Part shown: positions 52,148 through 61,327 of the stretch, one piece after another
How positions within the stretch are numbered: the first letter of the stretch is position 1
Layout of the letters: each line of letters opens with the position of its first letter
Assembly: GCA_965200925.1 (NCBI GenBank)
Contig: OZ241738.1
Span: forward strand, 372,001-436,000
Reading direction: 5' to 3'
From: WTGU01 sp965200925
Lineage (GTDB): Bacteria > Pseudomonadota > Alphaproteobacteria > UBA828
DNA length: 64,000 nt
Translations under genes and position numbers: made by a program
Notes under the pieces: model-generated
Told to the model about the DNA's origin: nothing
Seen by the model: the letters and a program-made list of their open reading frames with translations, nothing else
Databases searched by the model: none

Positions 52148-54233
52148 ATGATGCAACGTGAACGATTACAGCTTGCTTTAGAGCGTATCCGCCCGGAACA
52201 ATGGAAGTTGTTCGAAGAATTTGCTTATGATGGCAAAGTTCGCATCGTTCTTCAATACTCTGTAACGAAAGAGTGGGCAAGCAAGATTCGCGCCACAGCA
52301 CAAAAAATACCGAAAAATATACCAAGTGCTCGTGTATTGATATATGTCACCAATAAATCAATTATTTCTGCTGCCGACTCGCTTAAGAGAAAATTGTTGG
52401 ATGAGTACGAGTTAGTACTCGATGTTCATGATTCTGCTTGGTTTCTCGATCGGATTTCTGGAAATGAAGATCGAGAAGTCGCAGCAGAAGCTCTGGCAGA
52501 GAAAATAGTTGATCCGTATTTGAAGAGCAAGGGAGTGCTTGAACATACAGCGCCGACTTTCAAGCTGCGCTCACGTTTCTACAATTGCAGTGGGAAGATG
52601 ACACACGTGAGAAAGGATTGACGAGGCTTTCCTTTCAAGCGTTGGTCAGAGCGGTATTGCGGAACACAAACAGTGAATCGAGAATGTCTCGGATGGATAT
52701 CCACAAGCAAATCATAGACATGCTTCCTAACCATAACCCGGAAAACATCAAGGATTTGACGAATTCTGCTCTTAACAAATTGGCCAAACGGTATATCCGT
52801 CATTGGACAAAATTAGACGAATTTTGTCTGACTCATGAGGAGACTCAACGTGTTCGGGGACGCCTATCCGAAGTGGAGATTGCCAATATATCGTTGGATT
52901 CTGAAATACAGTCCTGTCTCACTCGCTACGGAGAGGAATCCGGAGAGCAGATGGAACTTCTTTGTTCTTTGGTCCGCTCCGTATTAGATCGTTATCTGTT
53001 TGAACGGGGCGAGACGTTCGCGGCCGCTATCATCAACAATCGATTTGACAAACTTGGCATAGACGAACTACAAAATCCTGTGAAGTATGTGGTCGAATCA
53101 AAACACATTAGCAATCGTCAAGATAGTGAGGAAAAAATCACTAGTGTAATAGCGTCATGTATTGTTGGCTTCTCACGGAACCGTCTACGGACGTGCAAAA
53201 TCATCTTCGTTCCAAGGCTGATGCATACACTCTTTTTGCGTTCCTGGGACAGACAGCGGATATTCAAACTGCCGTATCGGCGATGTTTTCTCACGGTGAA
53301 ATTTGGTTGGACACAACCGTTGTTCTTCCCCTGTTTGCCGAAAGGCTCATTTCCTTCAATAGGCAGCGACGGTTCTCGCAAATGCTGACTGTGGCATCAC
53401 AAGCAGACCTTGAACTTCGAATCACACCCGGAGTCATCGAAGAGGTTGAGTGACACATAAATCGATGCCAGACATATCTGCATATGCACCATTCTCAATG
53501 GACGGGTTCTATACCGTTTTTGGCGGATGCGTATCTGCGGTCGGAGCGAGATCCAAGTAGATTTGGTTCTTGGAAAGAGACTTTTGTGGGGATAGAACGT
53601 CCAGAAGACGATATCGCTGATTTCCTGGAAGAGTTTTTCGCTGTAAAACGAAGGAGCTTTGAAGAAGAGGTAATGGAAGCGAACGACGAAATTCGAACAG
53701 CTGTACAAGAAGCGTGGTATTCTGTACACGCTAAATGGCGAGAGCTGGATGAGATCTCAATTGATCGGTTGGTTCGACATGATGTTGAGAACTACCTTGG
53801 AGTGATGGAACTTCGGCGTAAAGAAAGTGTCTCTGCGCTTGGCTACTCGGCATGGTGGCTCACACTTGACCGGTTTGCTGGACATGTAAACAACAAGATC
53901 CGGGGAATATTGGGAAGCAGAACGCCAGCCGCACCGGTCATGAGTGCAGATTTCCTTGTGAATTATCTTACAATTGGACCCATCCGCTCCAGAGTTCCCA
54001 AGGATGTGGAGGCAACGCTTCCAATCGCGTTGGATATGGGATCATTCGCAGAGCTTCCATCTGACCTGTTAGACGAAGCCGAACGAATTCGACGGGAGGC
54101 CGGGGATTTGTCGGAGCACATTGTCAGACGGCGCGTACGAGATTGTCTGGACTCCGCAAAGCGCCGCCCGGGCCACATGACCAGGGAGGGTATCCAAACG
54201 GTCCTGGACGAAATCACTCCCGACACGGCCTGA
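52148..54233 (+). pseudogene. degraded defence-type gene: REase-like N-terminus and PIN-like C-terminus
   Basis: Four fragments of one ~690-residue protein. Fragment 1 (LQYSVTKEWASKIRATAQKI, ARVLIYVTNKSIISAADSLK, DVHDSAWFLDRISG) resembles the N-terminal nuclease-like region of large defence proteins but looks internally shortened near residue 20. A frameshift near 52558 leads to fragment 2 (FQAALTFLQLQWEDDTREKG; MSRMDIHKQIIDMLPNHNPE). A second shift near 53150 leads to fragment 3 (DAYTLFAFLGQTADIQTAVS; EIWLDTTVVLPLFAE, a PIN-like Asp). At 53451 an in-frame TGA interrupts EEVE-*-HINRCQTYLH, plausibly CGA to TGA. Fragment 4 continues to PDTA. GC content is well below the neighbourhood, implying foreign origin. 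Confidence 0.72.
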
Positions 54234-54675
54234 CACTTATGCACTCAAACTTAATTCAACCGTGGCGGCTCCGCGCTACCAGCATTCCGTTAAATCGCTA
54301 GGCGACGTCCGAAGTCGCGTCAGAGTTCGCGAAATGGTCATCCAGCTTGTCGGGGTAGCGTTCCCGACCCAGGGAACGTCGATGATCGCGTCGGTTAGAA
54401 CATAGGCGATATGCCCCCCGTGTGAGGGATCGGGCCATGCTCTCCGCGAGGATGCGCTCTGCGTCATTCATGGCCTCGTCTCCATGCTTGATGACCTCGC
54501 TGCAGACCCGTCGATCTCATCGTGACCTGCTTACCGAATCCCTCCGTGGCTTACCAACAGCCATAGCTGCGCCGCCAGGAGTCGGAACCGGGCCGGGTTC
54601 CGGGCGAAGGCCGGACGCCGAGGGGCGTTCGGTCCGCGCCTTCCCTTGCCGCTGCATTCCCGCCCGGAGCTTGTC
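54234..54675. other. intergenic region upstream of the AAA ATPase operon
   Basis: About 440 bp. Only a weak 57-codon minus-strand frame (54298-54471) is present and it is not convincing. The promoter of the rightward MoxR operon should lie here, but I cannot assign boxes. Confidence 0.35.
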
Positions 54676-55701
54676 ATGTCCGACCCCGCCACCATCTCCG
54701 CCGACTACTCGCTGCGCCCGAGCGAACTCGCCGACACGCTGGCGCTTCTGGTCGAGGCGCGCCAGCCGGCGATCGTCTGGGGACCGCCCGGATGCGCCAA
54801 GTCCCAGATCGCCCGGCAGGTCGCCGCCGACTCGGGGCACCAATACATCGACGTCCGCGCCCTGCTGCTCGATCCCGTCGATCTACGCGGCATCCCGTGG
54901 CGCGACGGCCATGACCGCACCCGCTGGGCGCCGCCCGCCTTCCTGCCGCCGTCCGACGCGGACGGGCGCTGGCTCGTCAACCTGGAGGAACTGCCCTCGG
55001 CCGTGCCCATGGTCCAGGCCGCGCTGTATCAGCTCGTGCTCGACCGCCGCTGCGGGGAGTACGAACTCCCCGACGGCGCCGCCCTGATCGCCTGCGGCAA
55101 CCGCGAGACCGACCGCGGCGTCGTCCACCGCATGCCGACGCCGCTCGCCTCCCGCTTCGTGCACCTGGAAATCCGCGTCGACGCGCCGGACTGGTGCGCC
55201 TGGGGCGCCGGGAACGGCATCGCCCCCGAGGTCCTGTTCTTCATCCAGATGCGCCCCGAGTTGTTGCATGTCTTCGACCCACAATCGGCGGAGAAGGCTT
55301 TCCCCTGTCCGCGCACCTGGGAGTTCGTCTCCAACATCGTGCACCGCCGGAACGGTCTCGATCCGGCCGCCGAGCGCGCCCTGTTCCGAGGCGCCGTCGG
55401 CGAGGCTGCGGCGGTCGAGTTCTGCGCCTTCCTCAAGGTCTGGCGCGACCTGCCCCATCCCCGCGCCGTCATCGACGATCCCGAGAACGCTCCCGTCCCC
55501 GACAACGCCAGCGCCCTCATCGCCCTCTGCGGATCGCTCTACAGACTTGCCGACGACGTCAATCTCGGCGCCATCGTCACCTATGCCGCCCGCCTCCGGC
55601 GCGAGGTCGGCGAGTTCCTCGTCGGCTCCTGCATCCGCCGCGACCCGGCCCTGCAACACACCGAAGCCTTCATCCGCTGGGCCTCCGCCAAAACCCGCTG
55701 A
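54676..55701 (+). CDS. MoxR-type AAA+ ATPase
   Basis: 341 residues from the ATG at 54676 (MSDPATISADYSLRPSELAD). Walker A is IVWGPPGCAKSQIARQVAAD. The following DVRALLLDPVDLRGIPWRDG and the Walker B-like WLVNLEELPSAVPMVQAALY are the typical MoxR order, with sensor-like ALIACGNRETDRGVVHRMPT and the arginine region LASRFVHLEIRVD. MoxR ATPases act as chaperones that activate VWA-domain partners. Here the VWA protein is encoded two genes downstream in the same operon, after the DUF3150-like gene. The trio is common on plasmids, phages and ICEs; its target is unknown. Confidence 0.9.
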   Translation: MSDPATISADYSLRPSELADTLALLVEARQPAIVWGPPGCAKSQIARQVAADSGHQYIDVRALLLDPVDLRGIPWRDGHDRTRWAPPAFLPPSDADGRWLVNLEELPSAVPMVQAALYQLVLDRRCGEYELPDGAALIACGNRETDRGVVHRMPTPLASRFVHLEIRVDAPDWCAWGAGNGIAPEVLFFIQMRPELLHVFDPQSAEKAFPCPRTWEFVSNIVHRRNGLDPAAERALFRGAVGEAAAVEFCAFLKVWRDLPHPRAVIDDPENAPVPDNASALIALCGSLYRLADDVNLGAIVTYAARLRREVGEFLVGSCIRRDPALQHTEAFIRWASAKTR

Positions 55702-55725
55702 CGCCATTCCCAAGGAGATCACGCC

Positions 55726-56628
55726 ATGGACCTCACCAGGGACGCCATGCTCGTATCCTTGCGCATCAACGCCTGGTCCGGCCGCCTCTACGACCGCGAG
55801 GCGAGCCGCCACGTCGCCGTCCACCACGACGCCTCGACCTCCGCCGGGCGCTACAACAAGCGCCTCCTGCCCAAGAGCGCCTTCGCCGAACTGACCGAGA
55901 CCATGGGCAAGGCGCGGACCGCGCACTACGCCAACACCCTGCCCTGGGACGACCAGGGAAGCCGCCTGCTCACCGTCGCCAACTACGACCGCTACACGGC
56001 GGCCCTCGACGACCTGATCGAGCGCATGGTGGGCGAACGCGCCCGCTTCATCGAGGACTACGACAACCACATCGAACGGGCGCGCCTCGACCTCGGCCGC
56101 CTGTTCCGCATCGAGGACTACCCGGCGAAGGAGGCGCTGATCGGCAAGTTCGGCATCGCCTACCGCATCCTTCCGGTGCCCGACGCGCGTCACTTCATGG
56201 CCGATCTCGCTGCCGGAGAGACGGCGCGCGTCAAGCGCGACATCCGGCAGCAGGTCCAGGCGAAACTGCACGATGCGCTGGGCGACCTCTACCGGCGCCT
56301 GGGCAAGGCGGTGGAGCGCGTCGGCGAGCGTCTGCGCGAGGACCAGAACGGCAAGCCGCTGGTATTCCGCGACAGCATGATCGAGAACGTGCGCGATCTG
56401 GTGGACGTGGTGCCCCGGCTCAACGTCTTCGAGGACGCCGAGCTTGCCGGGCTGTGCCGGGAGGTGCGGGACAGGATCGCCCGCGTGGACCCGGACGTGC
56501 TGCGTCCGTCGCGGCAGTACGATGCGCGCGCCCGCGAACGGGTGAAGCAGGACGCGGACGAACTGGCGGCCCGCTTCGCCGGGTACTTCGCGCCCGCCGC
56601 CGTCGCGCCGGATCGGGAGGCCGCGTGA
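55726..56628 (+). CDS. DUF3150-like protein
   Basis: 300 residues, AAGGAG 9 nt before the ATG. MDLTRDAMLVSLRINAWSGR followed by KRLLPKSAFAELTETMGKAR, RFRI-type strands and long helices (ARVKRDIRQQVQAKLHDALG; LYRRLGKAVERVGERLRED) match the helical, ~300-residue proteins usually found between MoxR and VWA genes (DUF3150). No catalytic motif is visible. Its stop overlaps the start of the VWA gene (GTGATG), indicating coupled translation. Probably a structural or adaptor subunit of the MoxR-VWA complex. Confidence 0.7.
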   Translation: MDLTRDAMLVSLRINAWSGRLYDREASRHVAVHHDASTSAGRYNKRLLPKSAFAELTETMGKARTAHYANTLPWDDQGSRLLTVANYDRYTAALDDLIERMVGERARFIEDYDNHIERARLDLGRLFRIEDYPAKEALIGKFGIAYRILPVPDARHFMADLAAGETARVKRDIRQQVQAKLHDALGDLYRRLGKAVERVGERLREDQNGKPLVFRDSMIENVRDLVDVVPRLNVFEDAELAGLCREVRDRIARVDPDVLRPSRQYDARARERVKQDADELAARFAGYFAPAAVAPDREAA

Positions 56629-57938
56629 TGCGCGGGCGCACCCATGCGGAGTCGGCGCGTCGCGTCGGCGACTGCGTGACGGCGCTGCTCCGCGATCAGC
56701 CCTTCTTCGGCAGTCTGGCGCTGAGATTGCCGATCCGCGCCGACGCTTCCCGCGAGACCGTGGCGAGCGACGGCAAGGACATCCGCTATGCGCCCGGCTG
56801 GGTGGCGGAGACGGACGCCGACCGGATCAAGACGGCGCTGGCGCGGGTGGTTCTGGCCTGTGCGCTGAAGCACCACACGCGGCGGGGAGAACGCGACCCG
56901 GAGCGCTGGCAGCAAGCCTCGCAGCTGGTGACGCACGGGCTGCTGCGGGATGCGGGGTTCGTCCTGCCGCCCGACGCCGAGGCCTGGGACGGGCTGAGCG
57001 TGGAACAGGCCTGCGACAGGCTCCCGGAACCGCCCGAGAGCGCGTCGGCCTCCAAGGGCGCGCCGCAATCGAACGCCGGCGGCGGCGATGACGGCGGTTC
57101 GAGCGACCCGTCCGACGACGACGCTCCGGGGGAACGGGGCGATCCGGGAGCCGGAGACGGGGACCCGGCCTCTCCGGCGTCCGGGCAGGCGCCGCCCAGC
57201 TTCGATCCCGACGGCACCGGCGAGGTCATGGACGCCGCCGCGCGCCGGGACGGCGAGGCCGACGAGACAGGCGCGTCATCGGCGGACACGGCCGCCGAGG
57301 AACAGGCCTGGGACGAGGCCATGCATCAGGCGATGAGCCTCGCCAAGGCGCAAGGCAAGGTTCCGGGCGCCGTCGGGGAAGAACTCCGGCAGGCCCACCG
57401 GAGCACCCTCGACTGGCGCGCGCTGTTGCGCCGATACATGACCGACGCCGCCCGCTGCGATTACAGCTGGAGCGTTCCCAACCGGCGCTTCATCGACGGC
57501 GGCCTCTACCTGCCCTCGATCCGCTCGGAAGGGATCGAGACCATCGCCGTCATCGTGGATACTTCCGGCTCGCTGCCGACGGACACGCTCGCCCTGTTCT
57601 GGGCGGAGGTGCGGGAGATCGCGGCGGACCTGCAACCCGAGACCGTCGTGCTTCTCCAGGTCGATACCGTCGTTCAGGATACGGCTATCCACTCCCACGG
57701 CGACCTGCCGGAGCGGATCGCGGTCAAGGGACGCGGCGGCACCGACTTCCGGCCGGGTTTCGCATGGTTCTCGGAACAGGGGATGCGCCCGAGCTGCTGC
57801 CTGTACCTGACCGATATGGAGTGCGACCGCTACCCCGAGGCCGAGCCCAACTACCCGGTGGTCTGGTGCAACTGGGGACCGCCGCCCGGCGAACACAATC
57901 GCCAACCCTGGGGCGAACGCATCGACATCGAATCGTAG
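56628..57938 (+). CDS. VWA-like (DUF2201-type) protein with a degenerate metallopeptidase domain
   Basis: 436 residues. Residues ~15-125 align with the DUF2201 putative metallopeptidase region (LLRDQPFFGSLALRLPI; KHHTRRGERDPERW; LLRDAGFVLPPD), but where relatives carry HExxH this protein reads LARVVLACALKHH, so the zinc site is missing. A ~110-residue acidic, Gly/Asp/Ser-rich linker follows. The C-terminal VWA domain has the MIDAS motif AVIVDTSGSLPTDTL, then VVLLQVDTVVQDTAIH and VKGRGGTDFRPGFAWF. It probably binds a metal and is remodelled by the upstream MoxR ATPase. Last gene of the three-gene operon (overlapping starts). Confidence 0.85.
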   Translation: MRGRTHAESARRVGDCVTALLRDQPFFGSLALRLPIRADASRETVASDGKDIRYAPGWVAETDADRIKTALARVVLACALKHHTRRGERDPERWQQASQLVTHGLLRDAGFVLPPDAEAWDGLSVEQACDRLPEPPESASASKGAPQSNAGGGDDGGSSDPSDDDAPGERGDPGAGDGDPASPASGQAPPSFDPDGTGEVMDAAARRDGEADETGASSADTAAEEQAWDEAMHQAMSLAKAQGKVPGAVGEELRQAHRSTLDWRALLRRYMTDAARCDYSWSVPNRRFIDGGLYLPSIRSEGIETIAVIVDTSGSLPTDTLALFWAEVREIAADLQPETVVLLQVDTVVQDTAIHSHGDLPERIAVKGRGGTDFRPGFAWFSEQGMRPSCCLYLTDMECDRYPEAEPNYPVVWCNWGPPPGEHNRQPWGERIDIES

Positions 57939-58126
57939 ACACGAACCGTGCAAGGGAGCCACGCGGCGCCACGGAACCGGGAGCACAGACGATCGGGGTG
58001 GAAGCAATGCCGGTCCCGCGACGAACGATGTTCAGTTGCTTGCTTTCACCCCGCTCGAGTGAATGCACTTATTTCGTTTGTCGTGTTTCCTCGTTACTCG
58101 ATGGCCATCATTGAATGGAGACAGTC

Positions 58127-58585
58127 ATGATCGCCCATCGACAGCTTCCGCCGACCACGCGGGAAGCGGAGATCGCTCGCAGTTCCGGACAGGTCCTTGC
58201 CCGCTATGCCGGGACGGACCGGCCCCTGACGCTTCGCCTCGCGGACGGCGAGGAGGAAAGACCGATCGAGCTTCCCACCGGGGCGGTCTCCCTGCTCGTG
58301 CACGCCCTGGAAGCCATGGCGGCGGGACGAGGCGTGACCCTCGTCCCCGAACACGCGGAGTTGACCACCGTTCAGGCGGCCCAAGTCCTGAACGTCTCGC
58401 GCCCCTATCTCATCAAGCTCCTCGACGGGAAGGCCATCCCCCACCGGAGGGTCGGCACGCATCGCCGGGTCCGAATGGAGGACGTCATGGCATACAAGAG
58501 CGCGATCGACCGGGAACGCGAGGAAGTTCTCGACCGTCTGACGCGCGAGGCGCAGGAGGACGGCATGGGCTACGACCGTTCGTGA
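58127..58585 (+). CDS. excisionase-like HTH antitoxin
   Basis: 152 residues; GGAG at 58117-58120 fits the ATG at 58127 better than the in-frame ATG at 58115. The C-terminal half has an excisionase/MerR-like winged HTH: AELTTVQAAQVLNVSRPYLI, then KLLDGKAIPHRRVGTHRRVR and MEDVMAYK. Proteins of this form are antitoxins paired with PIN toxins of the VLYPAPIRD type. The toxin gene overlaps the stop (GTGA) but is truncated. Intact antitoxin, third such case in the window. Confidence 0.85.
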   Translation: MIAHRQLPPTTREAEIARSSGQVLARYAGTDRPLTLRLADGEEERPIELPTGAVSLLVHALEAMAAGRGVTLVPEHAELTTVQAAQVLNVSRPYLIKLLDGKAIPHRRVGTHRRVRMEDVMAYKSAIDREREEVLDRLTREAQEDGMGYDRS

Positions 58586-58707
58586 CGCGGGTTCTTCTCG
58601 ACGCCAGCGTCCTCTACCCCGCGCCCATCCGCGACGTCTTCCTTCAGTTGGCGGCGAGCGGCGTATTCCAGCGGATTTGCTGCTCGATCTCGCCGGGCCG
58701 CCGCTGA
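58582..58707 (+). pseudogene. truncated PIN toxin
   Basis: Starts at a GTG overlapping the antitoxin stop: MTRVLLDASVLYPAPIRDVF, then LQLAASGVFQ, exactly the N-terminus of a PIN toxin. After ~30 residues it turns into unrelated RICCSISPGRR and stops. One frame over, an unrelated 30-codon tail (DLLLDLAGPPLSLQPRYRGL) ends at 58766, consistent with a deletion that fused the toxin to another gene's remnant. Confidence 0.75.
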
Positions 58708-58884
58708 GCCTGCAACCCCGCTACCGCGGCCTCAAGATGAGAAGTGATCAGAAACGCGAGGCATAGCGGTCTTCGAGGAGATCGAAGAGATTACCGGTGT
58801 TGAGCTTAACGACCGCTGCCGGTCGTCCTGCCGCTCCGAACCGTATGGGAGTCGAGTGCTGCCGGAATGCCTTGATCGGGAGTG

Positions 58885-60750
58885 TCATCCGGCTCGGGTC
58901 CGACCCCCCCGCTCGCGCAGGAGCTCCAAGGCACGAGCACGGGCATCCTGTGCAATCTCCCGGTGTCGCGGCATCTCCTTGGGAGTGAACACCTGAAGAG
59001 CCTCGGTGTAGGCGTGTACGGCCTGCTTCAGGCGCTCCGGCCCGCTCTCTCGCTCACCCAAGGTCTGAAGGGCGTTGCCGAGGTTGTTCTGCGTCATGGC
59101 CCAGTCGAGCGGCACGCGCTCGCGGGTGTACTCCTTGAGAGCCTCGGTATAGGCGTGCACGGCCTGCTTCAGGCGCTCCGGCCCGCTCTCTCGCTCACCC
59201 AGGGGCCGAAGGGCGCTGCCGAGGTTGTTCTGCGTTGCGGCCCACTGAAGCGGCGCGCGCTCGCGGGTGTACTCCTTGAGAGCCTCGGTGTAGGCGTGCA
59301 CGGCCTGCTCCAGGCGCTCCGGCCCGCTCTTTCGCTCACCCAGGGTTGCAAGGGCAGCGCCAAGGTTGTTCTGCGTTGTGGCCCACTGAAGCGGCGTGCG
59401 CTCGCGGGTGCGCTCCTTGAGAGCCTCGGTGTAGGCGTGTACGGCCTGCTTCAGGCGCTCCGGCCCGCTCTCTCGTTCACCCAGGGTCCGAAGGGCGTTG
59501 CCGAGGTTGTTCTGCGTCGTGGCCCACTGAAGCGGCGCGCCCTCGCGGGTGTACTCCTTGAGAGCCTCGGTGTAGGCGTGTACGGCCTGCTTCAGGTGCT
59601 CCGGCCCGCTCTCTCGCTCACCCAGGGTCCGAAGGGCGCTGCCGAGGTTGTTCTGCGTTGCGGCCCACTGAAGCGGCGTGCGCTCGCGGGTGTACTCCTT
59701 GAGCGCCTCGGTATAGCCGTGCACGGCCTGCTCCAGGCGCTCCGGCCCTCTCTCTCGCAAACCCAGGGTTGCAAGGGCGTTGCCGAGGTTGTTCTGCGTT
59801 GCGGCCCACTGAAGCGGCGTGCGCTCGCGGGTGTACTCCTTGAAAGCCCCGGTATAGGCGTGCACGGCCTGCTCCAGGCGCTCCGGCCCGCTCTCTCGTT
59901 CACCCAGGGTCCGAAGGGCGTTGCCGAGGTTGTTCTGCGTCGTGGCCCAGTCGAGCGGCATGTGCTCGCGGGTGTACACATTGAGTGCCTCGGTGTAGGC
60001 GCCAACGGCTCGTCTCAGGCGCTCCGGCTCGCTGTCCCTCTCGCCCAGGATTGCGAGAGCGTTGCCGAGCGCCAGGGACAAGGCAGCACGGCGTTCAGAT
60101 TCAATGATCGTGCCGCTTTCAAGCAGAACCTCGAGCTTCTTGGTAGCATCGATCAGCTCTCTCTCCAGCACTCGCCCACGCACCTTGGTGTCTGCAAGCG
60201 GTGCCACGGCCCTCAGCGCTTCGGCAGCAAGCTGCGCACGGAGGTCTTCCCGGAACTCCTCTTGAAGTGTTGCGTTCTTCAACTCGTAAGGCTGGTCCCC
60301 GCGAGGGAGCGTACCGTCGCCTTCGCGCGGTACAAACCACAGATTCAGCGCCTCTCCGGCTTTCTTGACCAAGCCGACGATCGCCAAATCGGCGTTCCAT
60401 CCGTCCAGAACCTCGCGGGCGCCTTCTCGCATCGCCGGTCGCCAGTCATCCGCGGCGCCGGACGCCGCCACAATTCCGGCGGAGCGAACCAACTCGATGC
60501 CTCCGATGCCTGAAAATGCCTCCGCGACGGCTTTCGTGTCGCGCCCACCGTCATCGTTCTCCAGCCAGCACAACACGAAACGAAATCTACCTTCAGGGCG
60601 CGGAGACTTGGTCAAGAACAAATTCTTGATGCTCAACCACACCCGCTGCGGCGCCGGCAGAAATTGGTTAAGGAACCCCTTCAGCCAAGCCGCGAGCACT
60701 CCTACGAAGATGACGCCGCCCCAAACAATCGGTTGTTTCAACAGTTCCAT
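58885..60750 (-). CDS. membrane-anchored TPR-array protein
   Basis: 621 residues using the ATG at 60750 (an upstream TTG at 60768 is possible). Residues ~8-32 form one transmembrane segment (IVWGGVIFVGVLAAWLKGFL). Residues ~50-140 are an alpha/beta domain (RFRFVLCWLENDDGGRDTKA; LAIVGLVKKAGEALNLWFVP). Then come at least seven near-identical 47-residue TPR units, each AYTEALKEYTRER-PLQWA-TQ followed by NNLGNALRTLGERESGPERL. These TPRs form a superhelical protein-binding scaffold on the cytoplasmic face. The nearly identical repeats suggest recent expansion. Partner unknown. It lies downstream of the Excalibur-domain gene on the same strand. Confidence 0.85.
   Translation of the reverse strand: MELLKQPIVWGGVIFVGVLAAWLKGFLNQFLPAPQRVWLSIKNLFLTKSPRPEGRFRFVLCWLENDDGGRDTKAVAEAFSGIGGIELVRSAGIVAASGAADDWRPAMREGAREVLDGWNADLAIVGLVKKAGEALNLWFVPREGDGTLPRGDQPYELKNATLQEEFREDLRAQLAAEALRAVAPLADTKVRGRVLERELIDATKKLEVLLESGTIIESERRAALSLALGNALAILGERDSEPERLRRAVGAYTEALNVYTREHMPLDWATTQNNLGNALRTLGERESGPERLEQAVHAYTGAFKEYTRERTPLQWAATQNNLGNALATLGLRERGPERLEQAVHGYTEALKEYTRERTPLQWAATQNNLGSALRTLGERESGPEHLKQAVHAYTEALKEYTREGAPLQWATTQNNLGNALRTLGERESGPERLKQAVHAYTEALKERTRERTPLQWATTQNNLGAALATLGERKSGPERLEQAVHAYTEALKEYTRERAPLQWAATQNNLGSALRPLGERESGPERLKQAVHAYTEALKEYTRERVPLDWAMTQNNLGNALQTLGERESGPERLKQAVHAYTEALQVFTPKEMPRHREIAQDARARALELLRERGGRTRAG
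58990..60010. repeat. 141-bp tandem repeats encoding TPR units
   Basis: About seven copies, each coding for one 47-residue TPR unit. Neighbouring copies differ by only a few bases, which predicts copy-number variation. Confidence 0.85.
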
Positions 60751-60779
60751 TACAGTCTCAATGGGCAAGGAAACCGCAG

Positions 60780-61130
60780 TTACTCACAGACCACCCCATC
60801 GCCGTCGTGCATGAACGGGTAGACTGGGTAGCCGCGCGGCGCCGGGGCGATGCCGTGGCGCCGCGCCTCGCGGCAGGTAATCCGTCCGTTTCCGTTGTCG
60901 TCCCACAGGCGCAAGGCATCGGTCGTGCCGGAAGACGGCACACTCAGCGGAGCTTTGGGAGCCGCGGCCGACCGGCTGCCCTCGCAGCTTCGGACGACCA
61001 TCTCGGTGGAAGCGCAGGCCGAAAGCACGCGCTCCGGAGCGTTCACCTCCCGCGCATCGACGGTCCGAGCGTACTTGCGCCTCACTTCGGCGACACGAGC
61101 CGCGAACCGGCAACGGTTCATCTGCGGCAT
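60780..61130 (-). CDS. Excalibur calcium-binding domain protein
   Basis: 116 residues (MPQMNRCRFAARVAEVRRKY at the start). The last ~45 residues are an Excalibur domain: LRLWDDNGNGRITCREARRH, then GIAPAPRGYPVYPFMHDGDG and VVCE, with the DxDxDG-type calcium loop and two Cys that usually form a disulphide. Excalibur domains are found in secreted or envelope proteins and beside nucleases. The N-terminus is basic and has no clear hydrophobic signal, so the location is uncertain. Same strand as the TPR gene, 29 bp upstream of the latter's chosen start. Confidence 0.75.
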   Translation of the reverse strand: MPQMNRCRFAARVAEVRRKYARTVDAREVNAPERVLSACASTEMVVRSCEGSRSAAAPKAPLSVPSSGTTDALRLWDDNGNGRITCREARRHGIAPAPRGYPVYPFMHDGDGVVCE

Positions 61131-61291
61131 CCAATGCGCGGCGTCATGCTGTGCCGCGCATAGTCATAGTCGGGTCGTGTCTCGGTTTGAAATCCAGCGC
61201 TTCCCGCAAGGGGCGTCGGCACCCTCCCCCTCGGGCAGCGTGTACTGCCGTTCGGTCATGGCCGGAAGCGGTTCGAGATTGATGTTGGCAC

Positions 61292-61321
61292 GCCCCCGTC
61301 CGGGTGCGGCGGGCCGGGGGC
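61292..61321 (-). terminator. possible hairpin after the second autotransporter
   Basis: GCCCCCG (61292-61298) and CGGGGGC (61315-61321) can pair just past the stop codon of the autotransporter. There is no T-run, so termination is uncertain. Confidence 0.3.
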
Positions 61322-61327
61322 TGTCGA

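Noticed and set aside
30068..54233. Explaining all frameshifts as sequencing errors
   Set aside because: Long genes such as the 5,533-codon and 1,177-codon frames are intact, while lesions cluster in toxins and one defence gene and include a stop substitution and a deletion. Read-level checks would still be needed for the single-base cases.
54298..54471. 57-codon minus-strand open frame starting MNDAERILAESMARSLTRG
   Set aside because: No clear ribosome site, Arg-rich C-terminal half, and a competing frame of similar quality.
58882..60513. 543-codon plus-strand frame with GLLQALRPALSLTQG repeats
   Set aside because: Antisense of the TPR array. The minus strand gives the standard TPR pattern and a membrane anchor.
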